DNA of 64,000 nucleotides from Bathynomus jamesi (Eukaryota; Arthropoda; Malacostraca; Isopoda; Cirolanidae). The notes beneath the pieces are model-generated. The model had not been told where the DNA came from, made no database searches, and was given only the letters and a program-made list of their open reading frames with translations. Where the stretch lies: NCBI GenBank assembly GCA_023014485.1, contig JAJOZX010009424.1, forward strand, positions 1-64,000. Direction: 5' to 3'. Made by a program: the position numbers and the translations under genes. The stretch's first letter is position 1, and each line of letters opens with the position of its first letter. Shown in pieces: positions 40,361 to 50,695 of the stretch.

Positions 40361-41860
40361 ATCATTACAATTTGGAGAAGTTCCGTTCGATTGGAAACTT
40401 ACAAACATTACGCCAATATTTTAAAAAGGAGACAAATCGTTTCCGTGAAATTATCGTCCCATCATCCTGACTTCAGTAGTTGGTAAGCTTATGCAGACGA
40501 TCGTTTGGGACAAAATAGTTAATCACTTAAAATTAATAATTTGAAGATTCTTAACACGGATTTTGACGTAATCATTCTTGTTTTACTAATTTGCTTGCTT
40601 TCTTAATGATATTGTAAATATACAGTATATGACGAGAGTAAAACAGTAGATGTTTTATATTTCGATTTCCAATAGGCGTTTGATAAGGTGTCCCATAGGA
40701 AATTATTAGCTAAACTTCATTCTCACGGAATTGATGGTAATGTTCTCAAATGAATTAAAAATTGGCTGAGTGAACATAAACAAAGAGTGGTCATTAATGG
40801 CAAAGTGTGTAACTGGAAAAGTGTAACTAAGAAGTACCTCAGGGATCAGTTCCGGGGCCAGTTCTTTTTATTTTTCATATCAATGACATCGACATAAGGG
40901 TTAACAGTAGTTTAAAAATTTGCGAATGACCCCAAACTAGTGGGACGAACAAAATCAGCGGCAGAACGTTTGCAGATTCAAGAAAATATTAATAAGTTAC
41001 TCGAGTGGGTAGAAATTTGGCAAATGAACTTTAATATAAACAAATGTAAAACGTTGCATATCGGTAGAAATAATGTTAAAAAAATCAAATCGAAGAGAAA
41101 ATTTAGGTATTATTGTTGCCGACACTCTTGAACCGAGTAACCAATGTATCGAAACGGTCAGAAAAGCAAATAGAATCTCAGAATTTATTGTTAGATTATT
41201 TGAATTTAAGCCTGAGAAAACGATGCTAACATTATATAATTCCTATGTACACCCCTTCTGAAATACTGCATTCAGGTCTGGTCCCCATATTTACGACAGG
41301 ACATAGACAGAATGGAGAAAGTGCAGCGACGGGCTACTAAGATAATTCCGAAACTTAGAAACAAATCATACGCTGCCCGTTTTAAAACGTTTATTTTCAC
41401 TTGTATAAAGGCGTATTCGAGGAGATTTAATCTAGGTGTTTAAAATGATTAAAAGTTTTGATAATGTCGACGTCGAAAAATATTTCACCTTCAGAAATGT
41501 AAACAGAACTTGTGGTAATGGAAAAACGCTTAGCTTCATTAGAATTAAAATGTTTAATTCTAATGAAGTCGAGTCCTTTAAAGAGAGACTAGATGCTTAT
41601 CTTGCCTTAAACCCACAGTTGAAAGCATTTGTTGGCGCATAAAAGTATTGTAGGGTTTTCGCTCGGACTCCTTTTTTACTTTAAAATTTTTACTTTATCT
41701 TTAAATTTCTTTCCTTCCTTTCAACCCTCTTTTGCTTTGCTTTAAAACTTTCACTTGTCTTTAAATTTGCTTACATCTTTTAGCCTTCCTTCTTAAACAG
41801 ACAGCCTCGTAGGACCAGCTGGTCTGTTGCTGTATGCTGTATGCTGTCTTTTGTATTCCT
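40360..41860 (+). pseudogene. CR1-like LINE reverse transcriptase fragment with 3' UTR
   Basis: Visible blocks: FGEVPFDWKLTNITPIF, YRPIILTSVVGKLMQTIVWD, FADDPKLVGRTKSA (active site, Thr to Pro), EWVEIWQMNFNINKCKTLHI, EKVQRRATKIIPKLRNKSYA and the tail MFNSNEVESFKERLDAYLAL, ending at 41641. Frames change repeatedly. The tail is close to the LINE at 1-720. A pyrimidine-rich 3' UTR with a gctgtat tandem (about 41826-41850) follows. An (AAT)n run lies at 40339-40360. Confidence 0.8.
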
Positions 41861-42056
41861 TTGTATACAGACTCGTACCCATGGTGGGGTCAGGGGTCGA
41901 CGACCCTTCCCCTTGAGAGAAAAGGTCCACTTTTGTAACCATAGTTATAACTTATGATTATATATTATAATATATAACATCATTTAATAAATAAACACTT
42001 GGATTTTTTTTGCATTTTTTTTTTAAACTCCACAAACTACTCTAAACTTAACTACT
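41861..42056. other. No recognised gene
   Basis: AT-rich spacer with a T run near 42007-42026. Nothing was recognised. Confidence 0.4.
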
Positions 42057-42750
42057 CTAAACCCCCTTCGCAGTGACTAGGTCGTTGCACCAAAAGGTCC
42101 GTCTTTCTACAATTTCGACTCCCCGTTGTGTTCGAGATTCCGCGCCGTCTCTGCGATGATGTAGGTCGTCTTCCTGTCGGTTGTTTTCGTGCAATCCAAT
42201 GAGGCTGCAAGGGAGGGTGACAGCACGTTCAGGACCGTTTGGTGGGAAAAGACCTCCAGTCGCTTGTTGGGGTACGGCTAGTCCATCCTCGTCAGAGCTG
42301 GTGCTGAAGTAGGCCAACACTACAGTTGATGATAGCGCCTCTTGATAACCCTGAGAACAGCAACGCCTGTTTTCCGCCATTTCATTTCGAATCGCGGTAA
42401 GTGACTCTTTGGCGGCGATGGAAGTATCAACTAACTGGCCCCAATCACCCTCTGCGCCCCCGCTACTGCTGTGCAAGGAGGAAATCTCGGTCCTCTGAGT
42501 TGGTGATGAGAGTGAGAACGTCAGCGTGGACAACATCAAAGAGGTCCTTCACATTCTCTCTGAATTTCTTCTCCTCGGCCTCTTGCGTCGCCGTCTTCCT
42601 ACTGTTGTTCTTCTTGAGGCTCATCCACTCCTTGTAAAATTTCTCGAGCTTCGTGATACAGTGGTCTTTCCGACTCATGGGGATGCGAGCTCTCTCCCAG
42701 AACTCCGGTACCTTCAACAGGACTGAGGACGCCTCCTGCCGAACCTACTG
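42057..42750 (-). pseudogene. Multicopy arthropod family protein (EFWxRARIP type), frameshifted
   Basis: The minus-strand frame at 42717-42463 reads VPEFWERARIPMSRKDHCIT, KLEKFYKEWMSLKKNNSRKT and FDVVHADVLTLITNSEDRDF, then frameshifts into 42539-42057 (SIAAKESLTAIRNEMAENRR). I recognise this kind of helical, charged N-terminal region from proteins present in many copies in arthropod genomes, probably transposon-linked. I cannot assign a function. It lies about 0.8 kb from the zinc-finger gene copy and on the same strand. Confidence 0.5.
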
Positions 42751-42834
42751 CTTCTGCTTGAGGTGTACGTTAACCAAATACACATCATTTTCCAATTTGA
42801 TTGTAATTTGGGCCGGTAGTATGCCCGCATTTGG

Positions 42835-42965
42835 GTAGAGGAAATTGGATCAATTTGAAAATTCCCCTTCGCATTCCTTCATGAAGGTCCCCTACCTCCT
42901 TTGGATCAATTTGAGAATTTCCTCCTGGGGTTCCTTTAGAAGACTTCACGGTCTTTCATGAGAGA
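42835..42965. repeat. Imperfect direct repeat
   Basis: The segment ttggatcaatttgaaaattc at about 42846 recurs as ttggatcaatttgagaattt at about 42902. Both copies are followed by cc-rich 'ccttc/cctcc' sequence. No gene. Confidence 0.55.
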
Positions 42966-43139
42966 AATTTAAAAACAAACAAACATTCCCTGACGAGATG
43001 TTGAGGAGGAAAAAATTTCATGGCTCTTTTTACGCAGCGTTCCGGCGCGTTCCACTGTGTCCTGTTTCGCGGTCCCCGTTAATTTATCTTTCTGGAAGCG
43101 TTCGTGCAAAAGATGCATTTCTGATGCATCAGGATTCTG

Positions 43140-43142
<3 letters not shown>

Positions 43143-43171
<29 letters not shown>
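43143..43171. repeat. (TA)n microsatellite
   Basis: About 29 bp of AT dinucleotide repeat. Confidence 0.95.
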
Positions 43172-43173
<2 letters not shown>

Positions 43174-43529
43174 TAAATGAAAACTACTTGTATATGTTAT
43201 GTATATAAGAACTGTAGTGTCTGGCAAATAGCCAACCGTGGCCTTATGACGTTGCAATCTGAATGATTATATCACTGATCGACAAAATCGAACTTTTTCT
43301 TTCATCAAAGATGTATACACACTTTTTTAGACCAGTTGTGTACGCTGATTCCAAATCTGTTTTCGGTTTTCCTCTAGCACATCTAGTTATCAAAATATGA
43401 CTGGTGTTAATTTCAGCACAATTTATCGTAAAAGTACAACTGTATTCTTAAAAAGAAATGTACACCAACCTAAAAACGTTGTGAGTACGATTTTCTTTTG
43501 TAAACCTTGTCCAGATCGTCGCGGTATAA

Positions 43530-45063
43530 CATTCAGCAGTAGTCTGCCATCATACTTTCATTCCAGAAATCTTGGTAGCGATTTTCTATTGACTGGATGT
43601 CTTGATGGAAGCGTTCCCCCTGTTCGTTACTCACCGCGCCAAGGTTTTCGGGAAAGAAATCTAGATGCGAACGTAAAAAATGTATTTTCAAGAACATGCG
43701 ACAGCCCATTTCTTGATATGCATCAATCAGTTTCTGAACTCCATTTTTGTATGCGGGAGACTTGTGGTTACCCAAGAAGTTTCCACAAATTCATTTTAAG
43801 GCCTGCCATGCTTTTAGTTCTAAGGCAATGAGGCGTTCTTGAAAGCCTTCATCCTGCAGAACCTCTCTGATTTGGGGCCCCCACAAAGATTCCCTCCTTC
43901 AATTTCGCGGCACTGATGTTTGCAAATTTCTCAAGTTATCGAAACCCTCTCGAATTCGCCTTACCCATCGCCTTCACAAAATTTTTTGTTAAGCCGAGCT
44001 TAATGTGGAAAGGTGGCAGGAAAATCTTCTTTGGATTAACTAAAGGAACACACTGGACACTGCCCGTTCCTGGTTCGTATGTGTTTCTTTGATGCCAGTC
44101 ACGTCTCCTCTAATGTTCCGCGGTAGCACGGCTGCACCATAGGGCAGATATTCCATTGGTGAGTGCTGTATTGGTTTACTTCGAGTAGTATATTCATGTT
44201 ATCGTACGTCTCCTTTAGATGAACGGAGTGGGCGATCGGGACGGACGGCTTTAAGTTCCCGTTATGCAAGCGAACCGCTTTCAAGCTTCGCTGTGAGGAA
44301 TCAATGAAAAAGCGCCACTCAGATGGTGTGTGTACCTGTGACAAGTTCTCGAAAACTCCATTGATATCTTGGCAATAGCAGAGCGGATCGTCTACTGTAA
44401 AGAATATCGTCAAATTATGGTTTCGTTTTCGATAGTGAAACACTCGAACGTTCTTCTCAAGTAAGTGTTTCTGCTTGAGTCTCGAGGAGAGAAGTTCTGA
44501 TTTCTCTTTGGAGAGGGCCTTTGGGTAAGCCTCTCCGGCTCTGATTGCTCTTCGTCAGGTGTGTAGTCAAAATCGGCCGAAGGTCCCACATCTCCGCCAA
44601 TCGCACCTTCGTCGGATTCCCTTTCGTCTTCTAAAGAATCGAGTCCATGCTGTGGAGGTACCGGAATCGGCATCGTGTCATCGTGAGGGATCGGTCTGAT
44701 CGCGGAGACTACGTTCGGATGAATGATGTTATGCTTGTTCTTCAGGAGAATCCAGTTATGTTAACATTGCAAACGTAACAATCGCCATGATGGTCTCTCA
44801 GCTCCCTCCATATCATGGGTATAGAGAACGGCATCAACGTTTTCCTTTGGTTCAACCAGGCACGTAATCCATTCAAACAAGCGGTACAGATAACATGTGG
44901 CATCCACGCCTTATCTTTGTCGCCTAGTGGACAGCCGAAGTATAACCGGTAAGTTTTCCGAAGATCCATCGTGATTATACGACGTTCCGTTGTGATTTAG
45001 TCACGAACGAGCCGCACACGTAACAGAAATTGTCGAGGTGATTTTTACACTTTCGAGGCATGA
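43530..45063 (-). pseudogene. Multicopy arthropod C4-zinc-finger protein, copy 2 (decayed)
   Basis: The start reads MPRKCKNHLDNFCYVCGSFV at 45063. A frameshift follows, then LRKTYRLYFGCPLGDKDKAW, VICTACLNGLRAWL, DCYVCNVNITGF (zinc-binding Cys pairs), an acidic linker, FFIDSSQRSLKAVRLHNGNL (in the W-x-FIDSS context), and the C-terminus RSHLDFFPENLGAVSNEQGE followed by RFHQDIQSIENRYQDFW. It aligns throughout with copy 1, and its intact Trp before FFIDSS confirms that the TAG in copy 1 is a mutation. Copy 2 has many frameshifts. Confidence 0.78.
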
Positions 45064-45379
45064 TGATCGATGAGTGGGTTGATGTAAATCACCTAAAAAA
45101 ATAAAATGTGAAAGTGGGCGACACAAAACAAAACACAACACACAACTAGACATGTGACTGTTACGCCAAAGAATGAAAGGGTGTAAATATGCAACTTTGC
45201 AAATTTATGGCCAGCAACTGCTCTCACCTAAAATACCACAAGACATCCTGCGGAAAGCCGAAGTTGGACAAAATGTCATACATGAGGGTACAGAAAAGGT
45301 AAAGCAAAAACCTACACCTACACTGCAATAAAATACTCCGCTACATGTATAAAGGACGCATATTATATATTGTATATAG

Positions 45380-45383
<4 letters not shown>

Positions 45384-45425
<42 letters not shown>

Positions 45426-45550
45426 AGAAACGACGTAAGTATAGAGGAGTGTTCTGCACACGAGGAAGAGAAATAACGAACAAATGAAAAATGAGGTGAC
45501 CGCCCGGGAATCGAACCCAGGACCTTCCGATTGCCGGTCAGATATGCTAC
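45384..45550 (-). mobile_element. tRNA-derived SINE, 5'-truncated, head-to-head partner 1
   Basis: Reverse complement of the SINE at 45783-45955: it ends in a (TA)n tail (45384-45421), then tgtatagaaacgacgtaag and the tRNA-like head with the B box (ggttcgattccc in reverse). It breaks off at 45550 in the A-box part and abuts an inverted truncated copy. Confidence 0.85.
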
Positions 45551-45696
45551 CGGCAATCGGAAGGTCCTGGGTTCGATTCCCGGGCGGTCACCTCATTTTT
45601 CATTTGTTCGTTATTTCTCTTCCTCGTGTGCAGAACACTCCTCTATACTTACGTCGTTTCTATACATTAATATACTGCGTGGTCATTGCAGTTAAA
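45551..45696 (+). mobile_element. tRNA-derived SINE, 5'-truncated, head-to-head partner 2
   Basis: It starts cggcaatcggaaggtcctgg, then B box gggttcgattccc and the body gaacactcctctatacttac, ending cattgcagtta. Together with the minus-strand copy it forms a palindrome of about 110-bp arms. Confidence 0.85.
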
Positions 45697-45782
45697 TGTA
45701 CATATTCACGATTTGCGAGGGTGCCCTCTCAAGGCATTGGTTTCTGCCCTATGTAGGAGAATTGCGACTTCTGACTGATCGA

Positions 45783-45953
45783 GGCCCGTAGTGTAGTGGT
45801 AGCATATCTGACCGGCAATCGGAAGGTCCTGGGTTCGATTCCCTGGCGGTCACCTCATTTTTCATTTGTTCGTTATTTCTCTTCCTCGTGTGCAGAACAC
45901 TCCTCTATACTTACGTCGTTTCTATACATTAATATACTGCGTGGTCATTGCAG

Positions 45954-45989
<36 letters not shown>
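45783..45989 (+). mobile_element. tRNA-derived SINE, full copy with (TA)n tail
   Basis: The head gcccgtagtgtagtggtagc (A box) and gggttcgattccc (B box) is followed by a non-tRNA body of about 110 bp and a (TA)n tail (45955-45989). It resembles a glycine- or alanine-type tRNA head, but the anticodon arm is not clean, so it is a SINE rather than a tRNA gene. Confidence 0.82.
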
Positions 45990-45994
<5 letters not shown>

Positions 45995-46023
45995 GATTTA
46001 TTTATTTATTTATTATATATATA

Positions 46024-47432
46024 AGGTTGTAACATATATTCTGCTCGATTTTTTTAGTTGATTCAGAACAAAAAATAAATGACATAAGGAAAAATTTGCT
46101 CGAATTTTTAGTTTATTCACAACAAAAATTAAATGACAGAATAACAAATTAATCATCAATATAATTCCCTTCTTTTTCTATAACCTCCTCCCACCTGTAG
46201 AAAAGTTTATGTCACGTTCGAAGAAATCCCTTGGTTTCGAGTTAAAAAAAGCGATCACTTCGTTTTCGATAGCTTCTCTGGATTGCAACTTTTGTCCATC
46301 TAGGTGGTGTTGCAGACTCCTGAATAAATGGTAGTCTGAAGGTGCGATGTCCGGAGAATAAGGTGGATGAGGCTTTTTTCCCAACCAAATGCCTCCAATT
46401 GGGCAGTGGTGATTCGAGCAGTGTGAGGGCGCGTGTTATCCTGGTAGAATAGAACACCTCTGCGATTAATTAATGCAGGACGTTTTACTTGTAATGCCAT
46501 CTTCAGTCGTTGGAGTTGTGGGCAGTAGACTTCAGCTGTGATTGTTTGGTTATCTAGCAGAAGCTCAAAATGAATAATTCCTTGCATATCCCACCAAACG
46601 CATAGCAAAATTTTCTTTGGATGGGGGTCGGTTCCTTGGCTGAGGTTCAGGCTTTGTTTCACGGCTAAGCCACTGATGTCGAAGCTTAATATTGTTATAG
46701 AGGACCCATTTTTCATCCCCAGTGACAATCCGATTCAAAAACGGTGCCTGCAGTTGCCGAGAATGCAGTGATGTGCAAATATCGACTCGATGTTGAAGAT
46801 TCGCTTGTGACAAATCATGCGGAACCTATTTTCCAACCTTCACTACTTTTCCTAACAGCTACAAATGACGATGAATGGTCATATGGTTAACGCCTAGTTG
46901 TAGGCCAAGTTCTCTTACAGTTACCGTTCGGTTTTCCTCCACTGTTGCTTTCAGCAACTCTTCATCTAACTCATTTGGTCGTCCTGTTCGTTGATAATAA
47001 TCTTTCAGACTGAAGTCTCCATTTCTGAACTTCTCAAACCATCTCCTACACATCCATTCGCTCACAACATCATTTCCATAAACTCTGTGAATGTTTCTCG
47101 CGGATTCATTAGCGTTAGATCCTTTATGGAACTCGTATAGCATCACATGTCGAATATGCTCTTTCGTGGGCTCGACGTTTTTTCAATTACTGCAATATCG
47201 TAGGGGTGGCGTTGTAACTGTATAAAAAAACATCAGATAAAATATTCATTTGCCTAATCCTACACCAGCCTAAGCCTACACTCGCCTAAGTCATTCTGTA
47301 TCGTGATAAAACATGTGCGAACCTGTCGCCGCGTGTATTTTGCAACATTTCTAAAACTATTTCACATTATCTTGAGGTTATTCTATTATCTATCGTCCGT
47401 TTTCTAATCGAGCAGAATTTGTTAGAACCTGA
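46024..47432 (-). mobile_element. DD34D mariner, near full length
   Basis: The ends aaggttgtaacatatattct-gctcgattt (left) and aatcgagcagaatttgttag-aacctga (right) are imperfect inverted repeats of about 28 bp, with TA outside each. The 1.4-kb element carries one transposase on the minus strand. It lies within the 4.2-kb inverted-repeat segment. Confidence 0.85.
46160..47146 (-). pseudogene. Mariner transposase (DD34D), frameshifted
   Basis: From 47146: LYEFHKGSNANESARNIHRV, WFEKFRNGDFSLKDYYQRTG (HTH 1), LGLQLGVNHMTIHRHL (HTH 2), FLNRIVTGDEKWVLYNNIKL (first Asp), VLFYQDNTRPHTARITTAQL (second Asp) and SPDIAPSDYHLFRSLQHHLD (third Asp, 34 residues later), ending GGRRL. This is the mariner type that includes SETMAR-like transposases. 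Frameshifts near 46840, 46620 and 46390 break it. Confidence 0.88.
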
Positions 47433-47983
47433 TATTATGATCGGTCTCATCTCGAAAACTAGCCATGCTAGAGGAAAACCGAAAACAGATTTGGAATCAG
47501 CGTCCCAACAGCTATCAAGCCCATCCATAATTATATCTGAGGAAAAATACTTGTTGGCCAGTGTTATTTTGGCTTAAATAGGAAAAATCTTAAAATAAAT
47601 TTCCATAACTTATGAAAGGGTTAATAGTCACCCGAAAGACAGCATATTCTAATAGAACTATACGAAGATGTGTAAGGGCTAAAAAAATACAGTAGAAAGC
47701 CTTAAAAATAAGTTTTCGCCAACTGTGTGTAGATTCTTCGTTTCGGTTTAATATATTGATAGCGATACCACACAAAATAAAATTAAAATAAATACAGTTA
47801 ACTCATAAACAAATTTTGTTTTGTTCTTATATTTGTATTACGAAATAGATCCAGAAAATATTAACTAAATTCATTTAAATTTCATTTATCTAATCTAAGG
47901 GGCAGCTAATACATTTCAATCCATTCGTATAGTAACGTGGTAACAATCATCATAAACAGCAAATATTATCATTATTATCATAG

Positions 47984-47985
<2 letters not shown>
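47433..47985. other. No recognised gene
   Basis: Apart from the right-hand 37-bp inverted repeat (47466-47502) this AT-rich stretch has only short open frames without known domains. Confidence 0.4.

Positions 47986-48035
<50 letters not shown>
47986..48035. repeat. (TA)n microsatellite
   Basis: About 50 bp of TA dinucleotide repeat. Confidence 0.95.
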
Positions 48036-48038
<3 letters not shown>

Positions 48039-48214
48039 TGCGATTGAACTCGGAATGGTCCCCTGAGGCTCTTTTATGATACACACAGAAACGGACATGC
48101 TATGTGCTTTGAAAAGTGGACGACCAATTTTTCCACTTGAGGTTTAAGTTTTGGTTTCTGGATAAAACTACAACAGTTACCCCTTTTTTCTTTGATATAT
48201 TCAATCCGACGCGA

Positions 48215-48425
48215 ATGCAACGAGTCTTTTACTTATATTGAGGTTCTGGATATAGTAGGCTTGGTGTAGCTGTACCCCTAAATCCTGTTCCAAAGCTGGA
48301 TCCTATCTGCTTTGCAGATAGCTGGTGAGGGAAGCTATATATTTGGTTCCTCTTTGCGAGTGACCCGTTGCCCACGTCGGGCTAATATCATGAAAAAGAA
48401 AAACTATAGTGTTTGAAATTTTTAT
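48215..48425. repeat. Dispersed repeat family of unknown class, copy 2
   Basis: It shares gaggttctgga, agatagctggtgagggaagc and tcatgaaaaag with 25170-25345, in the same order and orientation. Class unknown. Confidence 0.6.
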
Positions 48426-48574
48426 ATTCTAATAACGAAAATGACATTATTTTCCTGGAGAAATATGCGTCAACATACGAAAAAAATTGCATTTATATGC
48501 GCACTAGTTTGCATAGCGCATAACCGTTATCTAGTTTACACCGTTCATGACCCCTGGATACGAGGTTGCTGTGT

Positions 48575-48660
48575 GGCCCCCGGTTAATTGAATGCCCGGT
48601 TATGTCAAGTGTACGCCCTTGACGAGTGGTTAGGTTAAGTCGTGATATTTTCGTCAGTTA
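48575..48660. repeat. TTAGG-linked palindrome family, half copy
   Basis: It contains ttgaatgcccggttatgtca, cgcccttgacgagtggttag, and gtcgtgatattttcgt. Only one arm of the palindrome is present; the sequence departs after cgtcagttag. Confidence 0.75.
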
Positions 48661-48965
48661 GCCTTATAAGGCTAACTAATGAAGGCTGGGGGGCCCTGAT
48701 CTTCAGGTGATCCGCTTTAATTAACCTATCTCTATGTGGACACGAAAAGCCTGTCTGTCGTTTAGAGGCCAGAAATTTATAAAAAAATTTGATAAATATG
48801 ACACAGCTTTATTAACCGTAATCTGGGGCAGAATTTTACAGACTTAATTCAACTAGTAAATCGTTGCAGGATCCAACGATAAATATGCTAAAAGCTGTTA
48901 ATCTCTTAAAATTAATGCAAAAACTTCACTTTTTTCCTACGTGAAGGTCAAAATATAATAAAAAC

Positions 48966-49134
48966 CCACTCTAATAGACAGAGTTTATTTCCACAACAGT
49001 TTCGATGCCCACTGGCATCCTCTTCGGGTGGATACAGAAAAACGTTTTTCTGTATCCACCCGAAGAGGATGCCAGTGGGCATCGAAACTGTTGTGGAAAT
49101 AAACTCTGTCTATTAGTGTAGAGTGGGTTTCTAT
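48966..49134. repeat. Near-perfect palindrome with about 80-bp arms
   Basis: The left arm (cccactctaatagacagagt ... aaaaacg, 48965-49045) is matched by an inverted right arm (49047-49133) with only a few differences. The arm contains gaagaggatgcc-agtgggcatcgaaac, a small hairpin-plus-'cgaaac' motif reminiscent of Penelope-like and other retroelement ends. No coding content. Confidence 0.88.
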
Positions 49135-49143
49135 TATCATATC

Positions 49144-49862
49144 TCTTAAAATCACTGACAGAATATATTGTAGAAATCAGAAACAATTTTAACGGTATTG
49201 AAGAGGAAGTTAAACTTTTAACTAATGAAACGCAGACACAGATCAGCAATGCCGAATTAAAAAACGAAACATTATGCCTTACGAAATACGCAAAAATTAT
49301 GTCATTTTGCATGGCGGAGATTTATTTGTAGTTAAGTTAATACATTTAATGTAATTTGCGATACGCTTAATGCGGAGATAAACCGACGAACAATAGTGTA
49401 CAACGACATATTACATATGTTTAACGTGTTTTTTAAAAACAATACGAGTTCAAATGAAGTAAACATATTTACTGGTAAACTTTCGGATGTTTACAAAGAG
49501 GACATTGATGTTGATTAATTTAAAGACGAAGTACTACACTTTCTAAAATATATGAAAGAAGAAAAAGCGATAAATCCAGTTATGTATAATATTATTCTTG
49601 ATGGCCTGAAATCGACGTTTACAAATATAGAAACCATTCTTAAAAATTTTTTAACGATGCCTGTAACAAACGCAAGTGGTGAATGGTCCTTTTCAGCTCT
49701 AAAAAGAATTAAATATTACTTAAGAACTAGTTTATTGCAAACAAAAATGTCGAATCTATCCCTCTTATTTATTGAATCAGATATAACAAAATCCATAAAT
49801 TATGATGATGTTATTGATTCTTTCGCGAAATCAAAAACAAGAAAAAAAACCAGTTTAGTTAT
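49144..49862 (+). pseudogene. hAT transposase C-terminal fragment
   Basis: Readable blocks are SLTEYIVEIRNNFNGIEEEV, then from 49552 LKNFLTMPVTNASGEWSFSA, LKRIKYYLRTSLLQTKMSNL and SLLFIESDITKSINYDDVID. This is the C-terminal dimerisation region of hAT transposases of the ZMYM/TTF-type group (ASxEWSFSxLKRIKxYLR). Stops occur before 49552. The N-terminus is missing. Confidence 0.75.
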
Positions 49863-49879
49863 ATATATATATATATATA

Positions 49880-50693
49880 ACATCGTTGCTGTTTCGTGCG
49901 TTGGTCTCTCTTCACACGAAGGTCAAGCTGGTGGCCCCGCCTCCAGGTCTGGCTTGGTGGAGGAGCGAGATGCTTTCTTGAGCTCTCCACCGTACATAGC
50001 CAGGTACACCGGCACATCTGGTACCGCTCTGAGCCAGGCTTCTCTTGAAGACTTCAACTTTGACCACTGTAAAGTTTGAGGTCCTTTGGAAGCTGGTTAA
50101 AAAGTCTTGGCCCCTGAAAACCAAACTATTTTCCTTCAGTGTTGAGGAGATCCCTTGTCGGGCCTTTAATTTGGGAACACTACGCACCCTGCCTTTCCTA
50201 TTTTCCAGTGTTGTTTGATTGGTAATTGGGTTTAGTTTGAGGTTTGGTGCCAGTTTTTCGATCATTTTCCATATGTAGATTATGATGTACCTCTCTCTGC
50301 TTCTTTCCAGGGAGTACAAATTTAGGGTGCTACTGTAGTATGCGGTCTACCGACGATTGGTTAGGTTTAGTCATGATATTTTCGTTAAAACTAACGAAAA
50401 TATCATGACTAAACCTAACCAATCGTCAAGGGCGATTGACAATGGGATGTAAAACAAACAATTAGTAAACAAGATAAGAAGCTATAATTAAAAGGTAGAC
50501 CGCCGAATCGTAGGTAGACCGCATACTACATTAGCACCAAATTTAGTTTACATAGTCTTTCCCAGTAGTTGAGCTTTTTGCAGCCATCATTCTTTGCTGT
50601 GAAATGTCTCCGAGTTTCTTCTAGTTTATTAGGTTTTTCCTTTTTATATGGGAACGTCAAAACTGAGCAGTATTCAAGTTTTGGTATAATCAG
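49880..50693 (-). pseudogene. CR1-like LINE 3' part of RT, interrupted by a MITE
   Basis: On the minus strand: IIPKLEYCSVLTFPYKKEKP, KLNYWERLCKLN, then across the MITE LYSLERSRERYIIIYIWKMI, and the C-terminal RPGGGATSLTFV region. The motif order matches the LINE at 60 kb. The 5' half of a similar LINE lies at 55414-56830, on the far side of the gypsy element. Confidence 0.8.
50326..50538. mobile_element. MITE with 8-bp target duplication, containing a TTAGG-linked palindrome
   Basis: The ends ggtgctactgtagtatgcgg and the inverted ccgcatactacattagcacc (25-bp inverted repeats including gtctac) are flanked by perfect aaatttag repeats (50318-50325 and 50539-50546). Removing the insert restores the LINE frame KLN-LYSLERS. 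Inside, 50352-50430 is a full TTAGG-linked palindrome. The 8-bp duplication points to a hAT-type element. Confidence 0.93.
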
Positions 50694-50695
50694 TG

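Larger units (their letters stand above)
43343..47502. mobile_element. 4.2-kb segment bounded by perfect 37-bp inverted repeats
   Basis: The sequence cgctgattccaaatctgttt and the 17 bases after it (43343-43379) recur exactly in inverted orientation at 47466-47502. Weaker similarity continues inward ('ctagttatc' and 'ctagttttcg'). The segment contains the second zinc-finger gene copy, SINE copies and a mariner. It may be a transposon with the zinc-finger gene as cargo, or two unrelated insertions of one repeat. No transposase of its own was recognised. Confidence 0.55.
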
